Shown: positions 35,452-47,440 of the stretch, one piece after another
Numbering within the stretch: the stretch's first letter is position 1
Layout of the letters: each line of letters opens with the position of its first letter
Assembly (NCBI GenBank): GCA_003254885.1
Contig: QANT01001660.1
Coordinates: 1 to 64,000 of the forward strand
Length of the DNA: 64,000 bases
Direction: 5' to 3'
Origin: Purshia tridentata
Taxonomy: Eukaryota > Streptophyta > Magnoliopsida > Rosales > Rosaceae
Program-made: the position numbers and the translations under genes
Notes under the pieces: model-generated
Database searches by the model: none
Told to the model about the DNA's origin: nothing
Seen by the model: the letters and a program-made list of their open reading frames with translations, nothing else

Positions 35452-38400
35452 ATGGGTACAAAGAAGCCTTACTTGGCAGTGGTTTTCGTTCAAATAATAT
35501 ATGCTGGAATGATCTTGCTCTCTAAAGCTGCGTTTAATGGGGGTATGAGCAGTTATGTGTTCGTCTTCTATAGACAAGCAGCAGGAACTGTGTTCATACT
35601 CCCTCTTGCCATCATTTTCGAACGGTACTTATAAGAAAAACAAACAAATTAACCGCTCTTTTTTTAGATCTTTTTCTCTTCTCTTTCCTTGTATATGTAT
35701 GGTATATTTTAATATATTATAACATAGTTTATTTCATTAACTTAATTTGTTTGGTATTTATTTCAGGAAAAATGCAATGCCTCTTTCTTTTGTGACCTTC
35801 TGCAAGATTTTTATGCTGTCTTTTTTGGGGTACGCATGGTTTAATATAGTGAACATATGATCGATCATCAACTCAGAAAGAGAAAACTGTTTATGTGATC
35901 ATATGGTGACTGCAAATATGGAAGGTTTAAATGCATAAATATATATGCAGTACAGTGATCGATAGATGTTGCGTTTCAGGATTACTTTGGCCATAAATGC
36001 TTATTGCATTGCTCTTATCTATACATCTGCGACTTTGGGTGCAGCAACCATCAACTGTCTACCTGTTGCAACATTCTTCTTCGCAGTTTTGTTGAGGTAC
36101 TCAATAGATATAAGCTTTTTTCATTCTTCAATTCATATCCTTCTGATGAAGTGAACTAATAAACAAGTTAAAATTAATTAAGTGTATAATATAAATATAT
36201 ATAACTTCAAAAATATCCACTTGCTCATCCTAAAAAATCAGTTAAATCAATATTTATTTGATCATCTAAACTGTGCAGACAAATACAATCTATTAAAAAA
36301 ATATATATATATATTTATATTTATATATAGCTAGCTAAGCAGGGGATTTGAGACATTTTTGGTACTGTGATTTGGATCAATTACCAAAAGGTAAGCCAGG
36401 CTTGTGGTTTGGTTTCTAACCGAATGAGAAATAGAGATTATTTATATATATATATATACATATTTAATTAATGAAATAGATGGAGAGAATATAAACATTG
36501 CAAATTTCCAACTTGCTAGTGATGAACTATGGTTTCGAACCCAAAAGAAAATTAAAAATATTTTGCAGCTGAGGTATTTTGGTGTTGTATATTCTTTGCT
36601 TATTTTTATTTACTTTAAACTGTGTATTATAAGTTCAAAGGTGTGTAAGTGACAAAGAAAATAGTTTCATAACACTTTTCAGGTGTGTAAATTAGATTTG
36701 GATTCTCTGCTTGTCTTATATTAATTTTTTTTTGTTTCAATCCTAAATATGCAGTATAAATCCATTGGTTATATAACTCTATTCACAAGTCACAATCCTA
36801 CTAAGAATCTCTTTTATCTTTCTTTCTACTTTAATTAACTTGGATAATAAATATATGGCCGGCTAACATTAAAAGTGAAGAAAAACTACTAACTAAAGAA
36901 AAAGCAAATAGCTAGCAATAATTCACTTTTTTGTACAAATTAAGAGGATTCTACATTTTAGCATCTTTTAAATGGGTCAGCATCAAAGGGGTCAAAGCTA
37001 ATTAATTAGCACCAACAACATATCATATCAAATATAAGATTTAGAAAGTAGCCAGCAGACCTTGCTTTGTGCTTAATTATTAATTATTGATACTTTTTTA
37101 AAAAAAAATTCTGATAATCAATAATTATTGATAATTGATTATAAATATAGTATCTGTATTTATGGCATATATATTGTTGTAATTAATATATATATATATA
37201 TATGCAGGATGGAGAAGGTGGAGATAAAAACAAGAGCAGGGATTGCAAAAGTTGCAGGTCTTGTATTGTGCATGACAGGTGTGGCCACCCTTGCCTTTTA
37301 CAAGGGCCCCTACTTCAAACCCTTTCTCCATCATTACCCTTTGGAGTATCATAACACTCAACACCATCAGCCTCATCATGATGCATCCAATTCTCGACCA
37401 AGATGGATCATCGGTTGTTTTCTCTTGTTCATTTCTATTATCTGTTGGAGTTTGTGGCTTGTTCTTCAGGTACTTGCTCTTTAATTTCAATCCTACTAGA
37501 AAAGGAAATTGTAATTCATTTTTTTCTATAAATAAATAAAATTATTTATATATATATATATATAATCTTACATAACATGTTTATGTGTGTGTAATATTTT
37601 ATTAATTACCGTTTGTTTATTGAAAATAGGCCCGACTTCTGAAAAAGTACCCAGCAAAGCTATGCTTTACAAGCCTACAGTGCTTGTCAAGTGCGGTTCA
37701 ATCATTTGTTGTTGCTATCGCTTTGGAAAGAAATCCTAGTCAGTGGAAGCTGGGCTGCAACGTTGACTTACTTGCAGTAGCTTACTGTGTAAGAAAACTG
37801 TTTATGTTATAATGCTGCTTTTCTAGCTATATCCTTTACTTCTTTTCTCCTAACTGCAGAGGAAGAGAAAACCAAACATAGAATATATATATACATATAT
37901 AATGTCAATTTAAGTTGGGCTCTTAGATTTCATGTTAAGTCGATTTTGATTAGTTTTTTATCCACGTTTAGTATTTCTCTTTTTCAATTTCTATTTTCTA
38001 ATATACATGCAGTAAGGTTAATTAGTAAACCTGTATATATATATATATATATTCAAACCTAGTTTAGATGAAATCTTATATAAGAATCCTTAGGCCCCCA
38101 TTTGGATAAGGGGTGATTTGGATTTGGATTTGGATTTGAGCTCTCCAAATCCAAATCCACCTATTTAGAATAATTCAAAGGAGTGTATTTGGATTTGGCC
38201 CAAATCTAAGATGGATTTGAAAGGGTTAAATCCATGAATTTCAAATACCTTCTCCAACTAGGTATTTGAAATCCCACCATCCTACTCTCTCTCTCTTTCC
38301 CTCACCTCTGGCCACAATTGCCGGCGACCACCGCCCACCACCCTCCGGCGACTTTCCGGCGATTTTTCCGGCCACCTCCGGCGACTTTCCTATGACTTTT

Positions 38401-39646
38401 CCGGCCACCTCTGGCAACTTTCCGGTGACTTTTTCGGCCACCCTCCGGTGACTTTTCCGGCCAATCTCCAGCGAATTTTCCGGCCACCCTCCGACGAATT
38501 TTTTTATTTTTAATCATATATTTCAATTCTTAAATTGTCAAAAAAAAAATTGAAATACTTTATGAAATCCTCACCTTTAAATTTTGTATCCAAATAATAG
38601 AATTTCAAATTTAGGGATTTCAATTTCATGGATTTCAAATGCATAAATTTGAAATCCAAATCCAAATCCAAATTCAAGAATCCAAACGGGCCCTTAATGT
38701 CAATCTTAAACAAGAAGCTTTTCATGCGTAAAGGATTCCGGTACAAGACCTCTCTTAAAAAGCTTCATGTATATTAGCGTAAGAATTTAAGAGTGCATGA
38801 AATTTCCATACAGGATTCCATGCAGAACAGGAGTGGAAAATTACCATAGTGTGCATGGATGCTAGAATCACCATTTACATGGAGTACGTAGGCTTAAGTT
38901 TAGTTGATGGGTGATTTATAAGGAGCAGTGTTATTTGCACTCACATATGCATAGAACTCTCACTTGAATATCCTTGTGTTTTCGTTGTTGAAGAATGAGC
39001 TATATATTGTGTGCTTCTATATATCATCACTTCTCATTACTTTTTTCATTCTTTCAAGCATGATTAAACTAAAAGTGATCAATTAAGTAAATTGCAACCT
39101 ATGAGCAGGGAATCATGGTGACCGGTGTTTCATACTACTTGCAAGCATATGTGATCGTAAAGAAGGGTCCTGTTTTCCAAGCCATGTCACAACCTCTAAA
39201 TCTGATCATCACAATTATTGGCTCAGTATTTCTCTTAGGGGAGGCCATTAATTTGGGAAGGTGAACACTTCTTTCATTTTTTTGTTCCCAATTTTGTTAT
39301 ATATTGAACCATATATCTTGAAAGATATAATATTAGGTCTATGTTCTTTTGAAAATGAGGGTAATTTTATTATGAATCTTGTGGCAGAGAAGCTTATAAA
39401 TTTTTGCACATATGGCTTAAGTTTGTTCCAAGTGAACATTTTGTTTGCATTGCCCTAATCATGTAACTCTTATCTTTTCGCAGTGTTATGGGTGGGATCA
39501 TGTTGGTGGTGAGCCTTTACAGTGTTTTGTGGGGAAAAAGCAAAGAAGAGAACATGGAAAATCAGGCTTGCTTACCACTTCAAGCTGAAAAGGAAGGTGC
39601 AGATCAAGGTGTGAAAGAACAAGAGGCCAGTGATGACCATCACTGA
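35452..39646 (+). CDS. WAT1-related (nodulin MtN21/EamA-like) membrane transporter
   Basis: A plant drug/metabolite-transporter superfamily protein; relatives sit in the tonoplast or plasma membrane and some carry auxin or amino acids. The substrate here is unknown. Seven exons (35452-35624, 35767-35829, 35980-36096, 37208-37469, 37630-37788, 39109-39260, 39484-39646) give 362 residues with every phase consistent, a normal length for the family. Ten hydrophobic segments form two EamA repeats, roughly residues 8-145 and 185-320. Family landmarks are visible: GTKKPYLAVVFVQIIYAGM at the N-terminus, SKAAFNGGMSSYVFVFYRQ, ATLGAATINCLPVATFF, MEKVEIKTRAGIAKVAG and PLNLIITIIGSVFLLGE. The tail after about residue 330 is hydrophilic and acidic and ends SDDHH. 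Introns 3 and 5 exceed 1 kb. Intron 5 carries a TE-like insert at 38091-38696. Candidate poly(A) signals lie at 39743 and 39822. Confidence 0.95.
38091..38696. mobile_element. hAT-like element in intron 5, with a CCGGCGAC-rich minisatellite
   Basis: The ends are imperfect inverted repeats: TAGGCCCCCATTTGGAT on the left and, read in reverse from 38696, TTAAGGGCCCGTTTGGATTC. Both are followed by iterated 'ggattt' hexamers. The middle (38290-38500) is GC-rich and holds about seven degenerate copies of a 'cggccacctccggcgacttt' unit. These create open frames on both strands that I regard as accidental. No target duplication was confirmed. Confidence 0.6.
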
Positions 39647-40485
39647 ACCACCGTACGTTGTTTGCTTAACATATAAGCTAATTGACTTAATTATTAAATT
39701 CAATCAAGCTCCTTCTTCACATATCATATGCACTTTCCAATTAATAAACTAGATGTTGAGAAAAAGAGTGTTGAAATTGAAAGAGCTACAAATTTCATTG
39801 TAAAAATGAAAAATTGAAATCAATAAAATATAACCAAGGACAGCCCTCTACTATAAATGCTCCCGGAAACTGAATTTCAAAGCCAAAATAACTAAGTATT
39901 TGGGTATCACCACTCCAATATGGCCGGAATATGCATGCCAAAATGGGTCTAAAGCCAGATTGATACTCATATTTGAGGGTAATTGATTGTGAAATCCAAA
40001 TGAACAGTAGAAGCCCAAGTGAAGGAGAGGAGAAGAGAGAATGCGATCATGCCCATGCATGGCAAGTGGGCCCATGCTGTCGACCAACCAGCAATCACTC
40101 CCATCCCACATGCGTGCGGCCCGACGTGGATCCTAGATCTTCTTAAAATATAATCAATGATATAAATCTCATAAATATTTAAATTATAAAGTATAAATTA
40201 TAGATCACTTAATCAAGAATATAAATAATATAATTAAGTTTAAAATTTTGATATCTAAATATGAATATTAAACTGCACCCTAAAAAAATTACTTATAATA
40301 GATTTAGCTATCAAAAAATGACTTTTGCCGTAATAGAAGGCTAAGAGAAAAGAAAAAGAAAGTAAAGTATATCTATTTTGGTCACAAAAATTCTCGGCCA
40401 CGTGTCAGGCTGAAAATTCTCTACCACCGTCTTCGGTTGTGGTTCTGGTTTAGTTTCCATCCCCACCACCATTTTCGAGCAAGCC
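39647..40485. other. 3' flank of the WAT1-related gene, intergenic
   Basis: The first 200 bases are probable 3' UTR. The rest is AT-rich. From about 40380 the sequence becomes notably GC-richer, with a G-box core cacgtg at 40400, leading into the small candidate gene at 40486. Confidence 0.4.
39743..39748 (+). terminator. Candidate poly(A) signal of the WAT1-related gene
   Basis: AATAAA about 97 bases after the stop codon; a second AATAAA lies at 39822. Position and motif only. Confidence 0.4.
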
Positions 40486-40850
40486 ATGGCTTCTGTCTCA
40501 GTTGCAACTGGCCCAACTATGCCTCTCCCTGTTCCAGCTGACTTCTGGAAAGATGTAGACATAACTTCTACTGTTTTGATCAAGCTGATGGCGACTGCCG
40601 GAGCTTCAAACAGGGCAAGCATCATTACGGCCATCCAAATGTCTACTGGTGAGAATTGCCCAACTTTAAAATGAGGGCACGAGGTCAAAAGAACTCAACA
40701 AACATAAAATAATTCTAAGCATGATTGAAATAAAAAAAAAACAATTTATTACAAAATACTAATAAAATTGGAAACAGCTTTTTTTTGTTTTTTTTGTTTT
40801 TGTTATCTTGGGCAGCTTTGACAGCAAAGTCTACAATGAAAGCTAGGTAA
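40486..40850 (+). CDS. Candidate small two-exon gene, unknown function
   Basis: I do not recognise this protein. An ATG in a GC-richer island opens a frame that can splice cleanly: exon 40486-40648 (donor G|GTGAGA) to exon 40816-40850 (acceptor GGCAG), giving 65 residues. It starts MASVSVATGPTMPLPVPADF and ends TAKSTMKAR. A stretch of about 25 residues (TSTVLIKLMATAGASNRA) is mildly amphipathic. The minus strand of the same island is also open for 115 codons (40341-40688), so coding strand and reality are both uncertain. It could be an exapted fragment of a larger gene. There is no close in-frame upstream Met. Confidence 0.25.
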
Positions 40851-42242
40851 TAAGTTTATCTCGCTCAATAATAGTAGAAGACGACAAAGAAAGCGAAAAT
40901 TGAAACAGGATTGAAATATTCTTCAAGAAATACAAATGCAATTTTCTATTTTCATTTTACGAAGTTATTTTATGAAAATATTTTTGTAAAACGTTACCAA
41001 ACGGATTTTTATGTTTTTAATTTTAAGCCATGATGTAAATTCATATCCTGCAAACGGTATCTCGTGCTTTCTAACATCAACACACCAAACACGTATAGCA
41101 TAGGATTTTGGTTTTAGAAAACAAAAACGGAATTACAAAACATTACCAAACACAGCCTTACTTTCCGAATCAATTGGATATTTATTTGAAACATGTACTA
41201 TTACAAACATATATATATAGCACAAACCACCCAATTGTGCTTGATAAATTTATTCTAACCTTTTTAATTTCTTGCAAATCTAAGTCTTCATTTTTTTTTT
41301 TCTCTACTTCTTATAATCTCAACCATTGATTTTATTAAAATAAATATAATTACTAAAAAAANAAAATAAATCTAATTACTAAAAAAAAAATTTGGAAAGA
41401 AAAAAAATATATAAAAAACACCAACATGCACACACTCGTACTAGAAATTTAAAGAAGAATTAAAAACAAATAATAAAATAATAAAAAGTATATAGCTCTC
41501 TCACCAAAAGACTAAACCTTTAAAGTGTTTAATTTTATAAAAATTTCTTCCTAAAATATAAGAACCCAATGAACCTAGCAGATGATAAAAGAGAAAGAAA
41601 AGGAGAAGAGAGAGAAGTTATGGTGTAAATGAAGGAACAATAGACTTTCCGATGGAACATTGGGGAAGAATTGAAGACGCCAGAAGTAATTTAATTTCTT
41701 TTAAATGATGTGGTCGTTGAATATACCATTGAGCTTCAACGGGGGTCAAATTGAAAGATGAGGAGAGAATAGGATATTGGGAAAAAAATAAATAATGACT
41801 TTAGCTTTAGTTTTGGATTGGATAATATAGTCTTTTAAATAATGATAATATTTTGATGTGGCAAATGGTTTGTAAAAAAATTTTGCCACATAGAAATCTT
41901 GGGCCTTATTAGGATACAAAAATCTTTTTCCCTTAAAATAATTTTACTACATTTAATTAATTAGGATAAATATATCTTATGCCCTATTAGGACACAAAAA
42001 TATTTTCCCATGTAAGAAACAATATCTATACGCGTATATATTCAATCTAAAAAGTCTCATACATGTCCACATAGGGAAAGAGGAGAATAAGGCAATTCAA
42101 ATGGAAGAGAAATGATCGAGAGAGATCGAAGAAGAAAATTAACAAACTAATAGCAAGAAATTAAGTCCTCTCAAAAAGTTGCCAAGATCGATCTAATAAA
42201 ACAACATTCTTCACTTGGTTTGTGCAGCGCTCGCTCTCCATA
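40851..42242. other. Intergenic, gene-free
   Basis: AT-rich with long A runs and one ambiguous base at 41362. Bases 40980-41160 contain 'gttaccaaac' motifs typical of hAT-MITE debris. The last few hundred bases are the 3' flank of the minus-strand gene ending at 42243. Confidence 0.4.
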
Positions 42243-44758
42243 TCATACTTTGGAATTCTCCTCATCAGCACCTCCCTCCACTTGTACATCTTTGGCCTTT
42301 TCCTCATGAACAACAGTAGTACTTTCCTTCACTTCATCTGTGGATTTTACCTCTGAGGTTTCCTTTGTTTTTTCTTCATCACCACTTTCCTTTGTTAATT
42401 CTTTGCCAATATTCACTTCTTCTGTAATTCTTTTTTCAGCTGTTTCTTTGGTTTGTGTCTGATCTGCAGCTTCAATTGCTATCTCTTGTTGATCATCCTT
42501 GTTAGGAGGAGCATCAACCACAACATTGGTATCAGCTGAGGTCTGTTCTTCTAAAGCCTTTTCAGTCTTATCATCCGATGCTTCTGGTTGCTTCTCTTTT
42601 TCTGTTGAGTCTTTCCCTTCTTCATTCTGCTAAATTTCATGCATCAGTAATGAATGATTAACCAAAATGTTAGTTAATTAATAGAACATAAATTGTCATT
42701 GTCCTAATGCTAAAAAATGGTTCATGACTAAGTAAAATCGTCAAATCACAAACATATATACAGAATACATAGAAGATGTACATGATTCATCTAAATAATA
42801 AAGAAGCTATAGTTTGGTGAGTAAAACATTTCATGTAACGGGTATATTCTCTCACTATGTCTATCTTTTTTATTACATGATGATTTTGCACGTGATAAGA
42901 GAGATAGATACAATTGGTATATACACTTGTAATAAGTGAGTTTTTTCTTGTTTGGTAGAAATATCCTTATATTTGAGAGTCTAAATGAATAATAATAATT
43001 GGACCCTCAATGTTGTGTACATTCACATAATTTATTTATTTAATAAATATTGACTAAAATCCTCATGATAATGCAAAATTAAAATTGTAACATAACAAAA
43101 TCAGAAACAAAATATAAAAGGGATCTATAAAATTTAAACGTCCAATTGTCTGATCAATTTTAATATTCCGCACTTTCAGTTTTAGGTTACTACGGTTTGG
43201 TGGCGCATGATGGTTTATATTTCAAACTGATCATAGCAGTTTGGTGAAAGTTTTTACCCAAAACCAAATCAAATCGTGCCCACCTCTATTCCAACACCGG
43301 CCTTACAGTTCAGAAAATTATGAAAATGACCTATTTGGATTTCATTTTGTTTACTTGGTGATAACTTGTAAAGCTTAGTAAAAAGCTAGTATACAATTAA
43401 GATTTGATTTGCAGTTGAGCAGTCGAAGAAAAGTTAGAAAACGAACATGCAGGACAGGTCCCATATATGTTAGGGTAGGCCTCTAAATTGCGACTAGTTT
43501 GTTTGTCGTGAAGCGAAGATGTGATGCAATCCAAGATACCTTATATATACTGATTCTCTAGGAAGGACCACGTACTTAAATATCGACCAAAGCAATCAAA
43601 GCATTTTATGTTTCTCACCAAATGAATTAAAAACATATATTATGTTTATTTAATTTTTACTATTCATACCAACCAATAATAGTAATTAAATTAATATATT
43701 ATGATTTCTGTTCTGGGAATCTAAGCAAAGCCGACAGGACATTAGACAAGCACCAAGACAAGGGCCAGCTTCAAAAAAGCTAGCCGCAGAATTATATGTT
43801 ATTTCTTGGTAAAGAAGAATTATATGTTATTAATTTCATCTGACATTGCATGTGTCATTAATTATTTTTCACCTTGGCATGGGAATACTAGGACTGCTGG
43901 TAACACATTTTCACATTGGTTTTTTTACTTTTTACTTTTTTGACTATTTTTCCAAACTCTGTTCAAATAGTCGCTTAAAAAACTCTGCTAAATTACTGAT
44001 TGATTGATTGATTAATTAGTATTTTTTATTCTATTACCAAAAAAAAAATAAAATCCTTTTGAGACATAACACCATGGTCATATTAACTTCTTTCTATCTC
44101 ATGTTTACTAACTAGTTATTGTTTTAGTGATATTTTTTTTTTCAAAAAATTTAAAAAGTTCGATCACAAATATAAATCTTTCATATCTCCTATCAATAAA
44201 CAAATAAATAGATATGTGATATTTAAGTAGAAAAAAAAACAAGAAATCCCAACAATTGAAAAAATAGTGTTTAAACCAGTTTGTTGGTTTTCTTGTACTT
44301 AATGAGAAACTGCTGCTTTATTAATTATGTGAGCTAAAAGATGAAGGCACGCATGTATGTGTAATAATGAGAAATCAAGTTGGAAAAACATATATAATAA
44401 TTAAAGTAAAATATATATAATTAGCACTCACACGCACCTTGAACAAAAGGCTGAGAGACCGGCGTTTACTTCCTTGTTCATCATCATCATCAGCCGCCTT
44501 GTCATCATCAACGATCTCCTTGACTCTATCATCATCACCACCACCACCACCACCACCATCATCACCACCACCACCGCCACCACCATCCTCAGCTGCTTCT
44601 TTCTTGATCTCAACTACTTCTTGAGCAACCACCACCTGGTCCACCTCCTTCTCCTTTGTCTCAAGGACTACTTCTTCCTTGGCAGGCTCCGGAGCCGGCA
44701 CCGGCACCTCGCCGGCTACTGGATTCGATACCTTTGGCTTAGTCGCACACCCTCCCAT
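42243..44758 (-). CDS. Acidic, probably N-myristoylated/palmitoylated protein of unknown function
   Basis: Two exons on the minus strand (44758-44438 and 42626-42243; the 1.8-kb intron begins GTGCGT and ends AG) encode 234 residues. The N-terminus MGGCATKPK fits the myristoylation rule (Gly2, Thr6, Lys7), with Cys4 placed for palmitoylation, so attachment to the plasma membrane is likely. Residues 20-55 are Glu/Val/Lys-rich. Residues 59-77 are two Gly runs separated by Asp, encoded by a (CCA)n-type repeat. Residues 98-107 (KRRSLSLLFK) look like a basic phosphorylatable patch just before the splice. Exon 2 is almost wholly Lys, Glu, Thr, Ser and Asp and probably disordered, ending EENSKV. It has no transmembrane segment or enzyme motif. 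Composition resembles plant neurofilament-like or phosphoprotein-like proteins, but I cannot name a family. Confidence 0.75.
44536..44585. repeat. CCA/CCG trinucleotide repeat inside exon 1
   Basis: A run of (ccaccg/cca/tca) triplets encodes the Gly-Asp tract of the minus-strand gene. The opposite strand is also open, giving low-complexity frames that are artefacts. Length polymorphism is likely. Confidence 0.8.
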
Positions 44759-44863
44759 CTCTCTCTCTCTCTCTAGGTTGGTGAGAGAAAACTCAAACAG
44801 ATAAAAACAAGACTAGCTATAGCAAGGAGATGAGAGAACAAAAAAGGAGGGTGCTAGAGAGAT

Positions 44864-44872
44864 TGTTTATAG
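44864..44872 (-). promoter_or_regulatory. TATA box of the acidic-protein gene
   Basis: On the minus strand the sequence reads CTATAAACA, about 105 bases upstream of the ATG at 44758. A CT-rich leader with (GA)n follows directly before the start codon. Confidence 0.5.
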
Positions 44873-46860
44873 GGAAAGTTGGGAGAGCCTGTGTTGTTCC
44901 AACATTTGTTCCAATGCAAAGTAAATATTTTTAATTAGTTTGTATCCAATACTTTATTAATCTAGCACTAGCTAGCTGGCTAGGTGTTATTTATTTTTTA
45001 TATATATTTTTATTAATCATATATCAACATATATATAATTAATTGGAATTGGTAGTAAGCTATATAGGAAGGACGTGAAGGGGCCTATGGGGAGGAACCT
45101 TTTCCTTTTGTATATATACACATATATTGTCATCTACAGCTTGCCAAGCTACATATATGCATGTGATGATGTGGAGGCTTCTGAGTTGGCTGTTCATGGC
45201 AAGTCCATTCCATCATCACCATCCCAGCTTGGCCTCACTCTTTATTCACCAAACGTAAAATAATGAATTCTCAGTTATACCTTTGAGATTTAAATGATCT
45301 ATGTACTGTATTTGTTTTTACTTGTTTATAAGAATTCGTAATGCCAGCTACAATGAAAAAGAACAATAAAGACTTATATTAATTGATATAAAAACGTAGC
45401 AATTAAACAATAGAAACGCTCTTTCTCAAAGAGCGTTTTTAATTGCTGCAGAAGTTAAGTTAATTATTTATGTGATGACAACTAATAAATCTGTGGCAAC
45501 TCCTTGGAATTTCAAATGCACAAAAGATGTCAAGAACAAGAGGGATATGTATATATATTCATTTTAGTNCGTGTGGGCCCCACAAGGGGATCCCACAAAC
45601 TAAAAGTTTGTGGGAATCCCACACCATAGCCTTGCTGTGTATATATATTCATTTTAGTCTCTGTTATACAAAGGGACAAGCCATTAATTTGACATATAAT
45701 ATTGCAATTCGATTAACTTATGTGCTTATGAAAGGAAAGTGCTGTAGCGTTTTTGCTTCTTCTTACAAACACTTTCTAGCTAGCCAGCTTAATTAGGATT
45801 AATTACAAGATACCTGCTGAGACAGAAGAAAGGTTAAAATACATGTTATTTACTTTTAAAAGGTAATTAAGGACTAATTAGAAGTTGGAGTTAGTCCAAG
45901 TGGGTAAATGCAGTAATGAACTAAACAATAGATCTATAGTTTCTCTTTAATTATAAAAAAAAAAATCCAAAAAATTAAATCCAAGTTGGAGTACTTAAAT
46001 CCTCATAGCCATTATGATTGGCAAGGGGAAGCCACGCGTACATCTCTTATATATATATATATTCAAATATTTTTGAAGGATATTAAAGTTAAACAATCTA
46101 ATAGAAAGCCATGATTACCATTAACTTAATTAGCTAAGCTGTCTAGTTTCAGGCTAGGCCGGCCATAATTAATATGTGCTGATAATATATAGAAAGTTCT
46201 TTATTTTTCATGACACTGACTCACTGAGAAAGAATACAAGTATGTGGTGTCCTCATAATTACGTCGTGTTGGCCATACATTTTGAACCAACATATGCATA
46301 TATCTAATTTCTTTAGTCGTGCTCCGCAGACTCCAGCCTATATCACTAGAATCTTCCAGAATCCCTACTTGGGAGTTCGGAATTTTGCAGGTTCAACTCA
46401 CAAAATAACCCTGTAATAACATTCAAGTAATTAACAAAATTTAAATAACCCTCTAAAATGCTAAGCTAGTTAATTTGTTATATCTAGCTCCTCTCAACCG
46501 ATTCTCAATACAGAGAATCTTATCTACTTATACCCAAGGCTCATAATCTTTCTAAGTTCTCTCATAACCAGCTAGCTAGGTCTCTCCTAAAGCATTTGAG
46601 TATTGTTTGCTAATAAATACTGTTTTGGCCTAAAAATACCGTGGATGAAAGAAGAGTCATCTTGGTGATAAGCCGCCGTTATTGAAAAAAAGAAGAAATA
46701 AGTGAGGGCCTATAACAGTAAGGCCAAGACTGCTTCTCTGCCCTGATGGTTTAAATGACACTTTAATAGGCCTGGCCCGGCCCTACGTCTCTGTAATACC
46801 TTATATAAGTTAGTTTCTAACACTATTACAATAAAGTAAATAAATTAACGACCGATATTC
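44873..46860. other. Intergenic with small foldbacks
   Basis: No gene. A hairpin lies at 45399-45446, whose core is an 11-base perfect arm 'aaacgctcttt' with a 3-base loop. A 90-base period direct repeat at 45548-45658 brackets a palindromic insert and includes an ambiguous base at 45569. The frame 45075-45263 (+) is not convincing. Confidence 0.4.
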
Positions 46861-47440
46861 ATCGTTATCTGTTTTTAGCCTTTATCGTCGTATATTCTTA
46901 GTCTATTTGAGGTATAAATACATAACGATATTATATTGTTGTCTTGTGAGACATTACACAATGATTCTATAAGCAAAACCATCGTATATATATACACTAA
47001 AAAAATGATAGGTTAGAGGTTACCGTTGTTGAACTTTTATATAGACGACGGTTCCTATATCATATCTATCGTGTAACGAGATTTCATGCAACATTTTCTA
47101 TCACTATAGTAGTATGCCTTTTACCGTTGTTTTAGGTAAAAAGCTGTAGTTAATTAAATACTATTTATGAGAAACCGTTGTATATGCTTTGAAATAAATT
47201 GGTATTTCATCGTCTAGAACAATTTCAAAAAATAGTTTTTGTTTGAAACTCGTTGCATATATACTCTCTTCACAATAGTTTTTAGTTTAAACTGTTGAAC
47301 ACTTTCTTATTAGACAATGGTTTTAAATTTTGATCCATCGTTAGTTGTAAGTATATACAATGGTTTTTATGGCAAAAACATTGTATATACAATTGTTTTA
47401 TATGAGCTTGGTGGCATGTTACCATGCAATATGAGAAAAT
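46860..47440. mobile_element. CACTA-like element remnant (subterminal repeats)
   Basis: Many direct and inverted copies of 'aaccgttgtatat' and 'acaatggtttt' crowd this stretch, the pattern seen in subterminal regions of plant CACTA/Spm elements. A possible CACTA end (cactaaaaaaat) lies at 46995. No transposase, partner end or 3-bp duplication was found, so this is a weak call. Confidence 0.35.

Noticed and set aside
38241-38526. GDFPATSG-type repeat protein frames on both strands
   Set aside because: Open on both strands because of the CCGGCGAC minisatellite within an intronic element.
43270-43300. hAT terminus (gtgcccacct) in the intron of the acidic-protein gene
   Set aside because: Only one end was found, with no mirrored end or target duplication.
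44439-44776. Poly-Ser/Pro and poly-Thr/Ile frames on the + strand
   Set aside because: Opposite-strand shadows of the Gly/Asp repeat in the acidic-protein gene.
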